This document shows positions 23,326-33,738 of a stretch of 64,000 nt of DNA, in pieces (within the stretch, counting starts at the first letter, position 1; every line of letters starts with the position of its first letter). The position numbers and the translations under genes are program-made. The DNA comes from Sinanaerobacter sp. ZZT-01 (lineage in GTDB: Bacteria; Bacillota; Clostridia; Peptostreptococcales; Anaerovoracaceae): NCBI RefSeq assembly GCF_035621135.1, contig NZ_CP141728.1:1736001-1800000 (forward strand), read 5' to 3'. A model generated the notes under the pieces. It had not been told where the DNA came from. It ran no database searches and was given only the letters and a program-made list of their open reading frames with translations.

Positions 23326-24579
23326 ATGAGAAGAGTTGTAGTGACCGGACTTGGAGCAGTTTCTCCGGTGGGCAATCAGGTCGATGCATTTTGGGACGGC
23401 TTGATATCCGGAAAGAATGGCATTGACTTTATTACGAAATTTGATGTGTCAGATTATAAGGTCAAAATTGCGGCAGAGGTCAAGGGCTTTGATCCTTTAA
23501 AGTACATGGAGAAAGCAGAAGCGAGAAAGCAGGATCTTTTTTCGCAATATGCAGTGGCTGCAGCCGTGCAGGCGATGGAAGATGCAGGAATTACGGAAGC
23601 AAACACAGACCCTGAGCGTCTTGGCGTTTATGTTGGATCAGGAACCGGTGGGATGAATACCTTTTTTGATGAGGCCAAAAAGCTTTTGGAAAAAGGTCCA
23701 AACCGTACCTCTCCGTTTTTTATTCCAATGATGATTGGAAATATGGCAACAGGGAACATTGCGATTCGTTTTCACGCGCAGGGACCGAGTCTTCCGATTG
23801 TTACCGCTTGTGCGACTTCGACGAATGCGGTTGGAGAAGCTTTCCGCACCATTAAATTTGGATACGCAGATGCAATCATTGCAGGCGGAACTGAGGCTAC
23901 AATAGTGCCTTTAGCAGTAGCAGGATTTACGAATTGTATGGCACTGACACAGAAAAATGATCCAAATGCAAGCTCCATTCCATTTGATAAGAATAGAGAT
24001 GGGTTTGTCATGGGTGAAGGAGCGGCAATTCTGATTCTTGAAGAATATGAACATGCGGTTAATCGAGGAGCAAATATTTATGCAGAAGTAGTAGGATATG
24101 GAAATACAAACGATGCGTATCATATGACTGCACCACATCCGGAAGCGATGGGGGGAGCAAAAGCAATCTCATTAGCCTTAAACGAAGCGGGTGCATTGGA
24201 ATCTGGACTTTTAGAAGAAGAGCGGATTTATATTAATGCACATGGTACGAGTACGCCGCTGAACGATAAAACGGAAACCAAAGCGATTAAAATTGCATTG
24301 GGCGAAGAAAAAGCGAGAAAAGCACATATTAGTTCGACAAAATCAATGACTGGTCATATGCTGGGAGCAGCTGGTGCGATTGAAGCAGCTGCGACGGTGC
24401 TTGCATTGAAAAATGGAAAAATTCCGCCGACAATCGGTTATAAAGAGTGGGATCCGGAATGTGATTTGAATTATACGCCAAGTAAGAGTATAGAGGCGGA
24501 CGTAAGATTAGGTATGTCTATATCACTTGGTTTTGGCGGACATAACGGCTGCATTGCATTTCGAAAAATAGAAGAGTAA
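23326..24579 (+). CDS. fabF: Beta-ketoacyl-ACP synthase II
   Basis: Elongating condensing enzyme, 417 residues. RRVVVTGLGAVSPVGN at the start, nucleophile Cys in VTACATSTNA (about residue 163), catalytic His residues in NAHGTSTPLND and KSMTGHMLGAAGAIE. C-terminal SLGFGGHNGCIAF is standard. AGGAGGA ribosome binding site. Confidence 0.97.
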   Translation: MRRVVVTGLGAVSPVGNQVDAFWDGLISGKNGIDFITKFDVSDYKVKIAAEVKGFDPLKYMEKAEARKQDLFSQYAVAAAVQAMEDAGITEANTDPERLGVYVGSGTGGMNTFFDEAKKLLEKGPNRTSPFFIPMMIGNMATGNIAIRFHAQGPSLPIVTACATSTNAVGEAFRTIKFGYADAIIAGGTEATIVPLAVAGFTNCMALTQKNDPNASSIPFDKNRDGFVMGEGAAILILEEYEHAVNRGANIYAEVVGYGNTNDAYHMTAPHPEAMGGAKAISLALNEAGALESGLLEEERIYINAHGTSTPLNDKTETKAIKIALGEEKARKAHISSTKSMTGHMLGAAGAIEAAATVLALKNGKIPPTIGYKEWDPECDLNYTPSKSIEADVRLGMSISLGFGGHNGCIAFRKIEE

Positions 24580-24592
24580 GGAGCGGCTTATA

Positions 24593-25066
24593 ATGAATAT
24601 TGAAGAAATAAAAGGATTAGTGAGACTGTTAGAAGAATCAAAGTTGAGTTGTCTGGAAATTACAGAAGGTGCAACTAAGATTCGGCTGGAAAAAAATTTA
24701 ACAAGCGATACACTTTTGACAGCGCCAGCATTCTCCACAATACCTAATGAAATACAAGCAGTGCCAAGCACAGCTGCACCATCCTTAGAAATAAAAACAG
24801 AAGAGCCGAATACAAGAAAAGAAATGCCTGTCGGAACTCCGGTAAAGTCACCGATGGTAGGCGTTTTTTATGCAGCGCCATCTCCGGAGGAAGCTCCTTA
24901 TGTAGCAGTAGGAGATTCTGTAAAAAAAGGAGATGTTGTTTGTATTGTAGAGGCAATGAAGCTTTTAAATGAAATTGTTTCAGAATGTGATGGCGTTGTT
25001 TCCGAAATTTGTGTGGAAAATGGAGAAGTCGTGGAATTTGGTCAGCCTTTATTTTATATAAAATAA
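24593..25066 (+). CDS. accB: Biotin carboxyl carrier protein of acetyl-CoA carboxylase
   Basis: 157 residues: N-terminal helical segment (NIEEIKGLVRLLEESKLSCLEI), a Pro/Ala/Glu-rich linker, then a biotinyl domain with Lys123 in VEAMKLLNEI as the biotin site. The SPMVGVFY and KGDVVCIVEAMK motifs are classical. Supplies malonyl-CoA to the operon's fatty-acid enzymes. Confidence 0.96.
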   Translation: MNIEEIKGLVRLLEESKLSCLEITEGATKIRLEKNLTSDTLLTAPAFSTIPNEIQAVPSTAAPSLEIKTEEPNTRKEMPVGTPVKSPMVGVFYAAPSPEEAPYVAVGDSVKKGDVVCIVEAMKLLNEIVSECDGVVSEICVENGEVVEFGQPLFYIK

Positions 25067-25095
25067 GGAAAATTTCACTTTTAGGAGTGATGGAA

Positions 25096-25527
25096 ATGAA
25101 GAAAGAAGAGATTAAGAAGCTGCTTCCTCATAGAGAGCCAATGCTCTTGATTGATGAAGCTTCTATTGTGGAAGAAAATAAAGCAGAAGGCATTTATACA
25201 GTAAAAGGAGACGAATGGTTTTTACAAGGACATTTTCCGGGAGATCCGGTTGTTCCAGGTGTAATTCTTTGTGAGATTATGGCACAGACCTGTTGTGTAT
25301 TGATTCGTGAAGGAAGTAGTGACGGAGATGAAGGAAAAGCGACACCATATTTTACTGGTTTAAATAATGTAAAATTTCGAAATCCTGTAAAACCCGGTGA
25401 CGTTTTAAATCTAGAATGCAGTATAGAGCGGGTGAAGGAACCTTTTTACTTTGCAAAAGGAAAGGGCAGTGTGAATGGAAAATTGTGCGTAAGTGCGGAA
25501 TTTTCATTTGCATTGGTAAAAAAATGA
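25096..25527 (+). CDS. fabZ: 3-hydroxyacyl-ACP dehydratase
   Basis: 143-residue hot-dog-fold dehydratase. Start at ATG 25096 because TAGGAG lies 8 bases upstream (the ATG at 25090 is too close). LLPHREPMLLIDEA and the active-site segment GHFPGDPVVPGVILCEIMAQ are diagnostic. Placed between accB and accC as in streptococci and many clostridia. Confidence 0.96.
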   Translation: MKKEEIKKLLPHREPMLLIDEASIVEENKAEGIYTVKGDEWFLQGHFPGDPVVPGVILCEIMAQTCCVLIREGSSDGDEGKATPYFTGLNNVKFRNPVKPGDVLNLECSIERVKEPFYFAKGKGSVNGKLCVSAEFSFALVKK

Positions 25528-25538
25528 GGAGATAATTC

Positions 25539-26882
25539 ATGTTTTCAAAAATATTAATTGCAAACCGCGGAGAAATTGCAGTGCGAATTATACGCGCCTG
25601 CAAAGAAATGGGGATTGCTACGGTAGCTGTTTTTTCGGAAGCGGATCGTGATGCCTTGCATGTCAGCCTTGCGGATGAAAGTATCTGCATTGGTCCGTCA
25701 TCACCAAAAGACAGTTATTTGAATATGAGTGCAATATTATCTGCTGCGGTAGTGGCCGGCGCAGAAGCAATACATCCGGGATATGGCTTGCTTTCTGAAA
25801 ATGCGAGATTTGCTCAGTTGTGTGAAGAATGCGGTATTGTGTTTATCGGACCTTCCGCAGAAGTCATTCGCCGTATGGGTGATAAGGATGAAGCCAGGAA
25901 AACAATGAAGCAGGCAGGTGTTCCTGTGACTCCAGGTTGTGATGTCATCGAGGACGTGAAAGAAGCGAAGAAAGAAGCAGAGAGAATCGGCTTTCCCCTG
26001 TTGGTAAAAGCCAGATCGGGCGGAGGCGGAAGAGGAATCCGATTGGTCCATTCTGCTCAGGAGTTTGAAGCAGCATTTAAAACGGCATCGGCAGAAGCAA
26101 AAACAGCGTTTGGAGATGGCGCAGTTTACATGGAGCGTTTTCTATCTCCCGCGAAGCATATAGAGATGCAGATCCTTTGTGATAAGCAAGGAAATGTGAT
26201 TTCTTTGGGTGAACGTGAATGCTCAATTCAGAGAAAAAACCAAAAATTGATAGAGGAAAGTCCGTCTCCGTCAGTAAGTGTGGAGACTCGAAATAAAATG
26301 ATAGAAGTTGCAGCAAAAGCTGCAAAAACAGTTCGTTACGAAAATGCAGGAACGATTGAATTTCTTATGAGTGAGGACGGAAGTTTTTATTTTATGGAAA
26401 TGAATACAAGGCTGCAAGTTGAACATACCGTGACAGAGATGGTCACAGGAATTGATTTAGTGAAATGGCAGATACGTATTGCCGCCGGAATTCCTTTAGA
26501 CATGAAACAAGAGGAGATTCAATTTACAGGCAGTGCGATTGAGTGTCGAATCAATGCAGAAGATCCGAGTCAGAATTTTCGACCTTGCGCAGGACGCATC
26601 GACTTGCTTCATATACCAGGAGGGCCGTGGGTTCGTTTCGATACTGCGATTTACCAGGACTATGTAGTACCGCCTTTTTATGATTCTATGATTGGTAAGC
26701 TTATTGTTCATGCAAAGACGAGAGAAGAGGCCATTCGGAAAATGCGTGCTGCATTATGTGAACTGATTATAGGAGGAATCGCAACGAATACGGAGCTTCA
26801 ACTTGAAATTTTGGAGGAAAAGGACTTTGTAAAGGGAGACTATTATACGAATTTCATGGAGCGTAGGGAGAAAAGGGGGTAG
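25539..26882 (+). CDS. accC: Biotin carboxylase subunit of acetyl-CoA carboxylase
   Basis: ATP-grasp enzyme of 447 residues that carboxylates the biotin on Acc[41 protein letters not shown], the [23 protein letters not shown] loop and [15 protein letters not shown] are all present. Full length. Confidence 0.97.
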   Translation: MFSKILIANRGEIAVRIIRACKEMGIATVAVFSEADRDALHVSLADESICIGPSSPKDSYLNMSAILSAAVVAGAEAIHPGYGLLSENARFAQLCEECGIVFIGPSAEVIRRMGDKDEARKTMKQAGVPVTPGCDVIEDVKEAKKEAERIGFPLLVKARSGGGGRGIRLVHSAQEFEAAFKTASAEAKTAFGDGAVYMERFLSPAKHIEMQILCDKQGNVISLGERECSIQRKNQKLIEESPSPSVSVETRNKMIEVAAKAAKTVRYENAGTIEFLMSEDGSFYFMEMNTRLQVEHTVTEMVTGIDLVKWQIRIAAGIPLDMKQEEIQFTGSAIECRINAEDPSQNFRPCAGRIDLLHIPGGPWVRFDTAIYQDYVVPPFYDSMIGKLIVHAKTREEAIRKMRAALCELIIGGIATNTELQLEILEEKDFVKGDYYTNFMERREKRG

Positions 26883-26885
26883 TTC

Positions 26886-27755
26886 ATGTTAAAAAAAGGT
26901 TTGTTTCGAAAACCAAAAAATGAATTAGAATATAAGGAAGTGGAACAAGTAATTTCACAACCATGTATTCCGGATGATGTCTGTATTTCTTGCCCTGAGT
27001 GCAAAAATACCCTTTTTGTATCTGAAGTGAAAGAGAACAGCCATGTTTGCCCTGTCTGTGGGAGACACTTTAAAATAAGTGCAAGAGAACGACTGCATAT
27101 GATTCTAGATGAGGATTCATTTGAAGAGCTTTATTCAGACTTAATTTCTTTTAATCGAATTGATTTTCCGGGATATGACGACAAGTTAGAGACTGCAATG
27201 CAGGATAGCGGGGAGTCAGAAAGTGTAATTTGTGCACAAGGTACGATTGGTGGATTTAACACAGCAATTTTTGCAATGGATTCCAAATTTATGATGGGAA
27301 GTATGGGGACAGTAGTTGGAGAAAAAGTTACAAGATTATTTGAGTACGCAACACAAAAAAAACTTCCGGTTATTGGATATACATTGTCTGGAGGTGCACG
27401 AATGCAGGAAGGCATTTTATCCTTAATGCAGATGGCAAAGACAAGTGGAGCAGTGAAACGCCATAGCGATGCGGGAAACCTCTATGTGGTTGTACTTACG
27501 GATCCTACTACGGGTGGTGTTTCGGCAAGTTTTGCGATGGAAGGTGACATTATATTGGCAGAACCAAAGGCGCTGGTTGGTTTTGCAGGACCAAGAGTCA
27601 TAGAACAGACAATCAGACAGAAACTACCACAGGGCTTTCAAAGATCTGAATTCTTGTTAGAAAAAGGATTTGTTGATGCAATCGTGGAAAGAAAAGATCA
27701 GAGGGATTACTTAAAGAATATATTAGCACTTCATAGTAAGGAGGTGCTGCTATAA
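26886..27755 (+). CDS. accD: Acetyl-CoA carboxylase carboxyltransferase subunit beta
   Basis: 289 residues. The N-terminal zinc ribbon has four Cys (CISCPEC ... CPVCGRHFK), followed by the crotonase-fold transferase domain (FMMGSMGTVVGEKVTRLFEYA ... GARMQEG ... PTTGGVSASFAMEGDIILAEP). Shares one base with accA at its stop, so translation is coupled. Confidence 0.97.
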   Translation: MLKKGLFRKPKNELEYKEVEQVISQPCIPDDVCISCPECKNTLFVSEVKENSHVCPVCGRHFKISARERLHMILDEDSFEELYSDLISFNRIDFPGYDDKLETAMQDSGESESVICAQGTIGGFNTAIFAMDSKFMMGSMGTVVGEKVTRLFEYATQKKLPVIGYTLSGGARMQEGILSLMQMAKTSGAVKRHSDAGNLYVVVLTDPTTGGVSASFAMEGDIILAEPKALVGFAGPRVIEQTIRQKLPQGFQRSEFLLEKGFVDAIVERKDQRDYLKNILALHSKEVLL

Positions 27756-28543
27756 TGGAAGCTTATAAAAGAGTGATGACAGCCCGTGCAAAAGGCAGGG
27801 CAACAGCACAGGACTTTATTGATAATTTAATTAGTGATTTTATGGAATTTCATGGCGATCGCAAATATGCAGATGACTCTGCTATCATTGGTGGCATCGG
27901 TAAATTAAAAAATATGCCCATTACGGTGATTGGTATAGAAAGAGGCCATACAACAAAAGAGAAAGTAAAAAGAAACTTTGGTGCTGCACATCCAGAGGGG
28001 TATCGAAAGGCACTTCGATTGATGAAGCAGGCAGAAAAGTTTAAACGGCCGGTACTTTGCCTTGTGGATACGGCAGGCGCTTATTGTGGAATTGAAGCCG
28101 AGGAGCGTGGCCAAAGTTTGGCAATTGCAGAGAACTTAATGGAAATGATGACGCTAAAGACCCCTATTCTTTCTTTATTTATTGGAGAAGGAGGTAGCGG
28201 CGGTGCTTTGGGGCTTGCGGTTGCAGATCAAGTCTGGATGCTTGAAAATGCGGTCTACTCTGTTATTTCGCCGGAAGGATGCGCCAGCATTCTTTGGAAA
28301 GATCCTTCAAAGATGAAAGAGGCAGCGCAATGCCTTAAAATGACGGCAAGAGAATTGTATGATCTTGGAGTAGTAGAAAAAGTAATCAAAGAAAAGGAAG
28401 CGGGAAAAGATTTTAAAAAAGTGTATTACTTATTAGAGGATCTTTTGTTTGATGCATTTAATAAAGCTTTGAAACTAGAGGAAGCAGATTTGTTGGAAAT
28501 GCGTTATCAAAGATTTCGACAAATTGGTACGCAAGAAAGATGA
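27755..28543 (+). CDS. accA: Acetyl-CoA carboxylase carboxyltransferase subunit alpha
   Basis: 262 residues; partner of AccD in the transferase half of the carboxylase. Signature regions GDRKYADDSAIIGGIG, GAAHPEGYRKALRLM, LVDTAGAYCGIEAEERGQ and GEGGSGGALGLAVADQVWMLENAVYSVISPEGCASILW. Last gene of the operon; a terminator follows. Confidence 0.97.
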   Translation: MEAYKRVMTARAKGRATAQDFIDNLISDFMEFHGDRKYADDSAIIGGIGKLKNMPITVIGIERGHTTKEKVKRNFGAAHPEGYRKALRLMKQAEKFKRPVLCLVDTAGAYCGIEAEERGQSLAIAENLMEMMTLKTPILSLFIGEGGSGGALGLAVADQVWMLENAVYSVISPEGCASILWKDPSKMKEAAQCLKMTARELYDLGVVEKVIKEKEAGKDFKKVYYLLEDLLFDAFNKALKLEEADLLEMRYQRFRQIGTQER

Positions 28544-28593
28544 AGATAAAAAATTAGACATAGGATTGTATAAATTATTATATTAAAAAAGGG

Positions 28594-28650
28594 AAACCCT
28601 GATAGTTTAAGGAAAGCATAAGTTGCTCATCTTAGTATCAGGGTTTTATT
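28594..28650. terminator. Terminator between accA and the S-layer protein gene
   Basis: AAACCCTGATA (28594-28604) pairs perfectly with TATCAGGGTTT (28636-28646), with a long loop of about 31 bases, then a T-rich run. As the flanking genes converge it may act on both strands. Confidence 0.7.
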
Positions 28651-28696
28651 TATTAAAGAGATTTAAGATAAAGAAGCGTCAGATTTGTTGACGGAT

Positions 28697-31600
28697 TCAC
28701 TCATTAGTGGAAACACTTTCTGGTTCTGGTGAAGGAGTGGATGCTTCAGAACGATTTATTGTAACTGTATAACTCTGGCTTGAGCCATTAGATTTAACAC
28801 TTATTGTAACTGAATTACTGCCCACATTTAAAAGTACGGCATCTTCTGCAGCTCCAGTTCCACTTCGGCTGTTTACTGTAACAGTTGCATTGTTATCGAC
28901 GGACACAGCTGAAACAATAACGGATTTTTTTTCATTGTCTACATCAATAGATTTACTTGATGAAATATCACGGCCATCTACTGTGATGGAGGACAATCCC
29001 GTATTTGAATAATTGATGGTAACGGTATAAGTAGATGTTTTTTTATTGTCTCCATAGGCACTAATTGTAATGGTCTTCGTGTTGCTTCCTGAAGGAATGC
29101 TTATCGTTTGAGATGGATCGCTGACGGACGCACCGCTGCTTGCAGTTGCATCTACAGAGATATTATCTTTGCTCTCAACCGTCGTACTATACGAGTAAGT
29201 TCCTGATTTTAGTGAGATTTTACCTCCATTCACCGTCAAGGAACTGAGCTCAGCAGGTTGCATAACCGGTGCATTTGTAGAAGCGGATGCATTTGTTAAA
29301 GCAGATTTTGCTGAACTGGTGACGAGAACGGCATACACGGTATAGGAAGTATTTGAATCCAGACTATTTGCAGAGAGAGAAATGCTTCCGTTTTTTGAAA
29401 CACTGCCATAGTTTTTAGAAAGTGGGGCAGCATTATTTCCATTTTTCAGACTAGTAACTTGAGCGACACTTGGTGTTGTTTCATTTGAAGGAACCAGGAT
29501 CGCATAAAGTGTACCAGCTTCATTTGCAGTAATCCTTGCACTAATCGAAGAATCAGATTTATTAGTAATAGAAATACTGGCATTTGGTGTTGTGGATGTA
29601 GCGGTAGTAGTAACCGTTGTAGTATAGACGGCGGAATTAGTAGAGCCGACTCGTAAAATACTGCAAACCTTGTATGAAGTACCGGAGGTTAGATTATTTA
29701 TGCTGCCTAAATATTTTGAAGTATAGGCATAGACATAAGAGTTTAAACTTCCTGATGGATAACCACCACTGGCGTTTCGAGCTGAATAAATGTAACTTGC
29801 ACTTGGCGTGCTTTGTGAACTTGGCACAACAACAGAGTAGATTGTTCCATTTTGATTACCGGTTGCTGTAAGCGAAATACTGTTGTTTGAAAGAGCAGAC
29901 GCAGAAATTCTGGTAATTTGTGGAACACTTGTAGACTGAGTTGTAAATGTTACATAAGAAGAAGGTATTTTCGTATGATTCGAATAGGTCTTTACCGTAT
30001 TATTTCTAACTGCAAGATAATACACTGTATTCTCGCTTAGATTGGATTTTGGTGTAATTGTGATGTATCTGTCCGAGCTGATGCTTGCATTAAAGCTTAC
30101 ACGGCTTCCATTGGAATTATTCACACGAAAATCGATGATGTCACTCAAATCACTGGTTCTTATGGTCGATCCGTTATAAGTTACTACACGTTCAGAGAAA
30201 CGAATCGTTGGTCTGAATGATGTCGAAACATTTGTGTCTCTGTTGCCTGGGGTAAACGAAGTATAAGCATCATCGTCATCGCCCGTACTGAAATAGGCAG
30301 AAAAAGCATCGTTTCCTTTATTATTGGAATCCTTTAGTTCATTTTTATCAATGATTACATAGTAACGCTTGTCGTCATCCAGCCTTGATTTCGGATCGAT
30401 AGTAATGACCTTCTTTGAGGAGTTGATCGAGCCATTGAATTTTACTTTACTGCCTCTTGAAGAATCTTCACGTAATTCAACGAAATCATCGATATTTGAT
30501 GAGGTGATCGTTTTTCCGTTATAGAGCGTCATAGCTCGATCAAAAGTTAAAGTAATATCTGTATTCCTAGAAACATTCGATTTTCTTGGAGACGGGTCCA
30601 TAGTGATGTCTCCGTCCTGATCGTCGTCACCTGTGCTGAAATATGCGGAAAATGAAGCATTTCCGTTATTATTGGAGTCCTTTAGTTCATTTTTATCAAT
30701 GATTACATAGTAACGCTTGTCATCATCCAGCCTTGATTTCGGATCGATAGTAATGACCTTCTTTGAGGAGTTGATCGAGCCATTGAATTTTACTTTACTG
30801 CCTCTTGAAGAATCTTCACGTAATTCAACGAAATCATCGATATTTGATGAGGTGATCGTTTTTCCGTTATAGAGCGTCATAGCTCGATCAAAAGTTAAAG
30901 TAATATCTGTATTCCTAGAAACATTCGATTTTCTTGGAGCAGGACTCATGGTAATATCTCCGTCCTGATCGTCGTCACCTGTGCTGAAATATGCGGAAAA
31001 AGCATCGTTTCCATTATCACTGGAATCTTTTAGTTCGTTTTTATCGATAATGACATAGTATTTTTCATCATCGTCCAATTTCGAATCCGGGTCAATCGTT
31101 ATAACTTTTTTTGAAGAGCTGATCGAAGCGCTAAAGCTTACCTTGCTTCCATTTGAAGAACCCTCACGTAATTCAACGAAATCATCAATATTGGAAGAAG
31201 TAATCGATTTCCCGTTGTAAAGAGTCATTGCTTTTTTAAAGGTTAAGGTAATATCTGTATTTCTGGAAACATTCGTTGAACGGTTAGAAGGGTTCATTGA
31301 AATATCAGAGTTAGTATCAACTTCATTTGGACTGACCCTAACTTTAGAATGCACATAGACATTAGTGGGTTTTTTTGCATAGGTTACACCATCTGCATTT
31401 ACACGCATCGTACGTATGGTGCCGTTCCCATGAAAACCGCATGCCGCATTGATGTCACTGTCAAGTATGGTTGCGTTGGTCTCAACGGTAACATCTGTTG
31501 AGTTTGCAGCGGATGCAACATTTAAGGAATTCACAGTACCGGAAGTGATGGTAACTTCTGAATTTGAGCCTGCGAGGTTGACTTCAGGAAAATTCCCTGT

Positions 31601-32590
31601 AAAGGTAACTTTAGCATTTCTTTGAACATTAACTTTTTTGAAGCCCGGGCCAAAATTTCCGCCCTGCAGGCTGGAAGTCTGAAGGATAGCGTTATTGGAA
31701 ACATTCACGTTTTCAATATTCGTTTCACCTTTTAAATAAACGCGAACCGAGTCAGATGCTTTGGAAACATCTGCACTCACAATCCGTGAGTTGGAAATGT
31801 TAACACTGTTTTCACCGCCGCCTTGCACATTGAGTTTCCCCATAACGATACAATTTTCGATATAAGCGTTTCCGTCACCGAGGGAACGGCTGATCGTTAC
31901 CCCATTTGAGTAAATTTTATTTGTAAGGGAAGTGCCGTTTGAGGATACGTTTGGATCATTTTTCACAATTGCTTCGTTATTCAAAATGTCACTGATAATT
32001 TTTGCGGTTTGAGCGCGGGTCAATTTATCCGCAGGATGAAGTTTACCGTCATCATAGGCACCAAGGTATCCTTTTCCTATCATGCGCTGCATTGATTCTA
32101 TAGACCAGCTCTCCACAGAGGTATAATCTTTGTAGCTTTTTATGTTCGCAGTCTTGCCGTAAGTCGGAACGATGCGTGAGAGCATGACTGCTGCCTCTTG
32201 TCTGCTGACCGGATTGTTTGGTTTAAAGCTGCCATCACTGTAACCGCTGACGTAACCGGCAGAAAGAGCCTTTGCTACATCACTGTAATACCATTCGGAT
32301 TTTGGTGTATCATTAAAGGATACCGAAGCGGTTCCTGTGTTTCCTAAGGTAGCGTTTATCATGTGTGAGAATTCAGCGCGGGTAACCGCATTATCTGGTA
32401 AAAATGTACCATTTTCATAGCCCTTAACAATTCCTGCAGCGATAATTTGATTGATGTATTTTTCTGCCCAATGCCCCTTGATATCTTTCATAGATGCACC
32501 ATAGGCTTCAATATTCGGAATGGATAGTGAACATATTAACACAGCAGCTAAAAGTCCACTCCCCATTCTTTTTAATGTAGATATAAGCAT
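28697..32590 (-). CDS. Large S-layer-homology (SLH) surface protein with Ig-like and cadherin-like repeats
   Basis: 1297 residues. Signal peptide to about residue 29-32, then three SLH domains (MKDIKGHWAEKYINQIIAAGIVKGYENGTFLPDNAVTRAEFSHMI and two more to ~205) that anchor to pyruvylated cell-wall polymer. A beta-rich stretch of Asn/Ser-rich turns follows (~215-410). Four Big_5/SbsA-type Ig-like units of ~116 residues come next (TDITLTFDRAMTLYNGKTITSSNIDDFVEL ... ITIDPKSRLDDDKRYYVIID), then fibronectin-like segments and two cadherin-like beta-sandwich units near the C-terminus. Ser/Thr/Asn-rich. Transcribed alone from a start with AAGGGAAGGGA upstream. Likely an S-layer or surface adhesin. 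Confidence 0.92.
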   Translation of the reverse strand: MLISTLKRMGSGLLAAVLICSLSIPNIEAYGASMKDIKGHWAEKYINQIIAAGIVKGYENGTFLPDNAVTRAEFSHMINATLGNTGTASVSFNDTPKSEWYYSDVAKALSAGYVSGYSDGSFKPNNPVSRQEAAVMLSRIVPTYGKTANIKSYKDYTSVESWSIESMQRMIGKGYLGAYDDGKLHPADKLTRAQTAKIISDILNNEAIVKNDPNVSSNGTSLTNKIYSNGVTISRSLGDGNAYIENCIVMGKLNVQGGGENSVNISNSRIVSADVSKASDSVRVYLKGETNIENVNVSNNAILQTSSLQGGNFGPGFKKVNVQRNAKVTFTGNFPEVNLAGSNSEVTITSGTVNSLNVASAANSTDVTVETNATILDSDINAACGFHGNGTIRTMRVNADGVTYAKKPTNVYVHSKVRVSPNEVDTNSDISMNPSNRSTNVSRNTDITLTFKKAMTLYNGKSITSSNIDDFVELREGSSNGSKVSFSASISSSKKVITIDPDSKLDDDEKYYVIIDKNELKDSSDNGNDAFSAYFSTGDDDQDGDITMSPAPRKSNVSRNTDITLTFDRAMTLYNGKTITSSNIDDFVELREDSSRGSKVKFNGSINSSKKVITIDPKSRLDDDKRYYVIIDKNELKDSNNNGNASFSAYFSTGDDDQDGDITMDPSPRKSNVSRNTDITLTFDRAMTLYNGKTITSSNIDDFVELREDSSRGSKVKFNGSINSSKKVITIDPKSRLDDDKRYYVIIDKNELKDSNNKGNDAFSAYFSTGDDDDAYTSFTPGNRDTNVSTSFRPTIRFSERVVTYNGSTIRTSDLSDIIDFRVNNSNGSRVSFNASISSDRYITITPKSNLSENTVYYLAVRNNTVKTYSNHTKIPSSYVTFTTQSTSVPQITRISASALSNNSISLTATGNQNGTIYSVVVPSSQSTPSASYIYSARNASGGYPSGSLNSYVYAYTSKYLGSINNLTSGTSYKVCSILRVGSTNSAVYTTTVTTTATSTTPNASISITNKSDSSISARITANEAGTLYAILVPSNETTPSVAQVTSLKNGNNAAPLSKNYGSVSKNGSISLSANSLDSNTSYTVYAVLVTSSAKSALTNASASTNAPVMQPAELSSLTVNGGKISLKSGTYSYSTTVESKDNISVDATASSGASVSDPSQTISIPSGSNTKTITISAYGDNKKTSTYTVTINYSNTGLSSITVDGRDISSSKSIDVDNEKKSVIVSAVSVDNNATVTVNSRSGTGAAEDAVLLNVGSNSVTISVKSNGSSQSYTVTINRSEASTPSPEPESVSTNE
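30260..31300 (-). repeat. Tandem Ig-like repeat units inside the SLH protein gene
   Basis: The coding repeats have a 348-bp (116-residue) period. The two middle units are almost identical at DNA level (for example 30381-30594 against 30729-30942), while the outer units are diverged. Each ends with an acidic linker rich in Asp (GDDDQDGDITM). Confidence 0.93.
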
Positions 32591-32777
32591 TTCTATTCCC
32601 TTCCCTTCAACGATTGATTCACATTTTATTTTTGAACATAAAATAGTAACATAAATATGTACCTTTTTATATTAATATAGCATTAGAACACGCAATTGGC
32701 AACGAAATGGAAAACCTGTAATTGGATTGTAATGAAAAATTAAAATTCTTTCAACATATTACCTATTTTTTCCATAG

Positions 32778-32806
32778 TTGAATAGTTTTATTTTTTAGGT
32801 TATAAT
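32778..32806 (+). promoter_or_regulatory. Sigma-A promoter of the lipoprotein-ECF transporter unit
   Basis: TTGAAT (32778-32783), 17-base spacer, TATAAT (32801-32806), 24 bases before the lipoprotein ATG. AGGAGG follows at 32818. The 240-bp divergent gap to the SLH gene otherwise shows only AT-rich sequence. Confidence 0.75.
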
Positions 32807-32829
32807 AATAAAGATTAGGAGGATGATTT

Positions 32830-33738
32830 ATGAAGTGGGCGATAAAACGTAGCATTTTGGTTTTCTTTTTGGTAGCACTGGTATGTATATTAGGTGCCTG
32901 CGGAAAGAGTGTGGATACCATCCAAAGTGAGTTTGAAGAAATGTTAACTGGAGAAATTACACCTGAAAAATTAGTGAGCACAGCGGCTTATTTAGATAAA
33001 TATATTGGGAAGTTGGATGAAGAAAGAGCAAGCCGTATGCTTGTGGATTATGAAGATTATGCGTTGCGTTATATGAATTCAGAGGTGGATAAGACCCTGC
33101 TTGAAGAGATGAAGGGGTACTATGCTGCCAGCGGTAAATCACGGGAATTAATAAAAAATATCGACGAATTGCAATCATTTGATCAAGCGATGCAAAATGC
33201 AGATATTATCGTAAGTTTACAAGGGGATCAAATTAAATTAACCTTGGATTACAGACAACTATCATCCGATTATCAAAAATATATTTTACCGGAAGTATAT
33301 CACTTGTATCAAATAAAAGCATTGGAAGCAGAGAAGCCGTGCATCCAAAATGCGACATTACTGCTTTCGTGGGAAGACCTGGTGCAAAGAGCTTATCAAG
33401 TAGAACTGCTTATGGCCCAGTACACTGATGGTAAGCTGATTGCCAGTGACTTAAAAAGCTTGTATGAGATGTATATGAATTTTGTATTGATCGGAGCAAA
33501 TAATACTCCAATTTTTGACTATGAGACCATGCAGTTTTCAGAGGTAGCAAAAAAAGAATATTCAAGTTTTATAGAAAAAAATCCAGATACCATTACAGGA
33601 TGGATACTGGAAGAATATTTTTCGTATTTGGATGAGAATGGGTATCAGCTGAATTATAAGAACAAGACAGAGAGCAAAGCCTTTTTTGATCATTGCTCTT
33701 GGCTGATAACGGAAGCAGAAAAGAGAGTAAAGAAATAG
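32830..33738 (+). CDS. Lipoprotein of unknown function
   Basis: 302 residues. A basic N-terminus and hydrophobic stretch end in the lipobox LGAC with Cys24, so the mature protein should be lipid-anchored outside the membrane. The remainder is mainly helical (EEMLTGEITPEKLVSTAAYLDKYIGKL ... LVQRAYQVELLMAQYTDGKLIASDLKSLYEMYMNF) without known motifs. It is joined to ecfA1 with no gap, so it may serve the transporter, for instance as an accessory factor, but this is only context. Confidence 0.75.
   Translation: MKWAIKRSILVFFLVALVCILGACGKSVDTIQSEFEEMLTGEITPEKLVSTAAYLDKYIGKLDEERASRMLVDYEDYALRYMNSEVDKTLLEEMKGYYAASGKSRELIKNIDELQSFDQAMQNADIIVSLQGDQIKLTLDYRQLSSDYQKYILPEVYHLYQIKALEAEKPCIQNATLLLSWEDLVQRAYQVELLMAQYTDGKLIASDLKSLYEMYMNFVLIGANNTPIFDYETMQFSEVAKKEYSSFIEKNPDTITGWILEEYFSYLDENGYQLNYKNKTESKAFFDHCSWLITEAEKRVKK

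Noticed and set aside
30260-31300. Regular repeats taken as a CRISPR array
   Set aside because: Units are 348 bp, in frame and coding for Ig-like domains.
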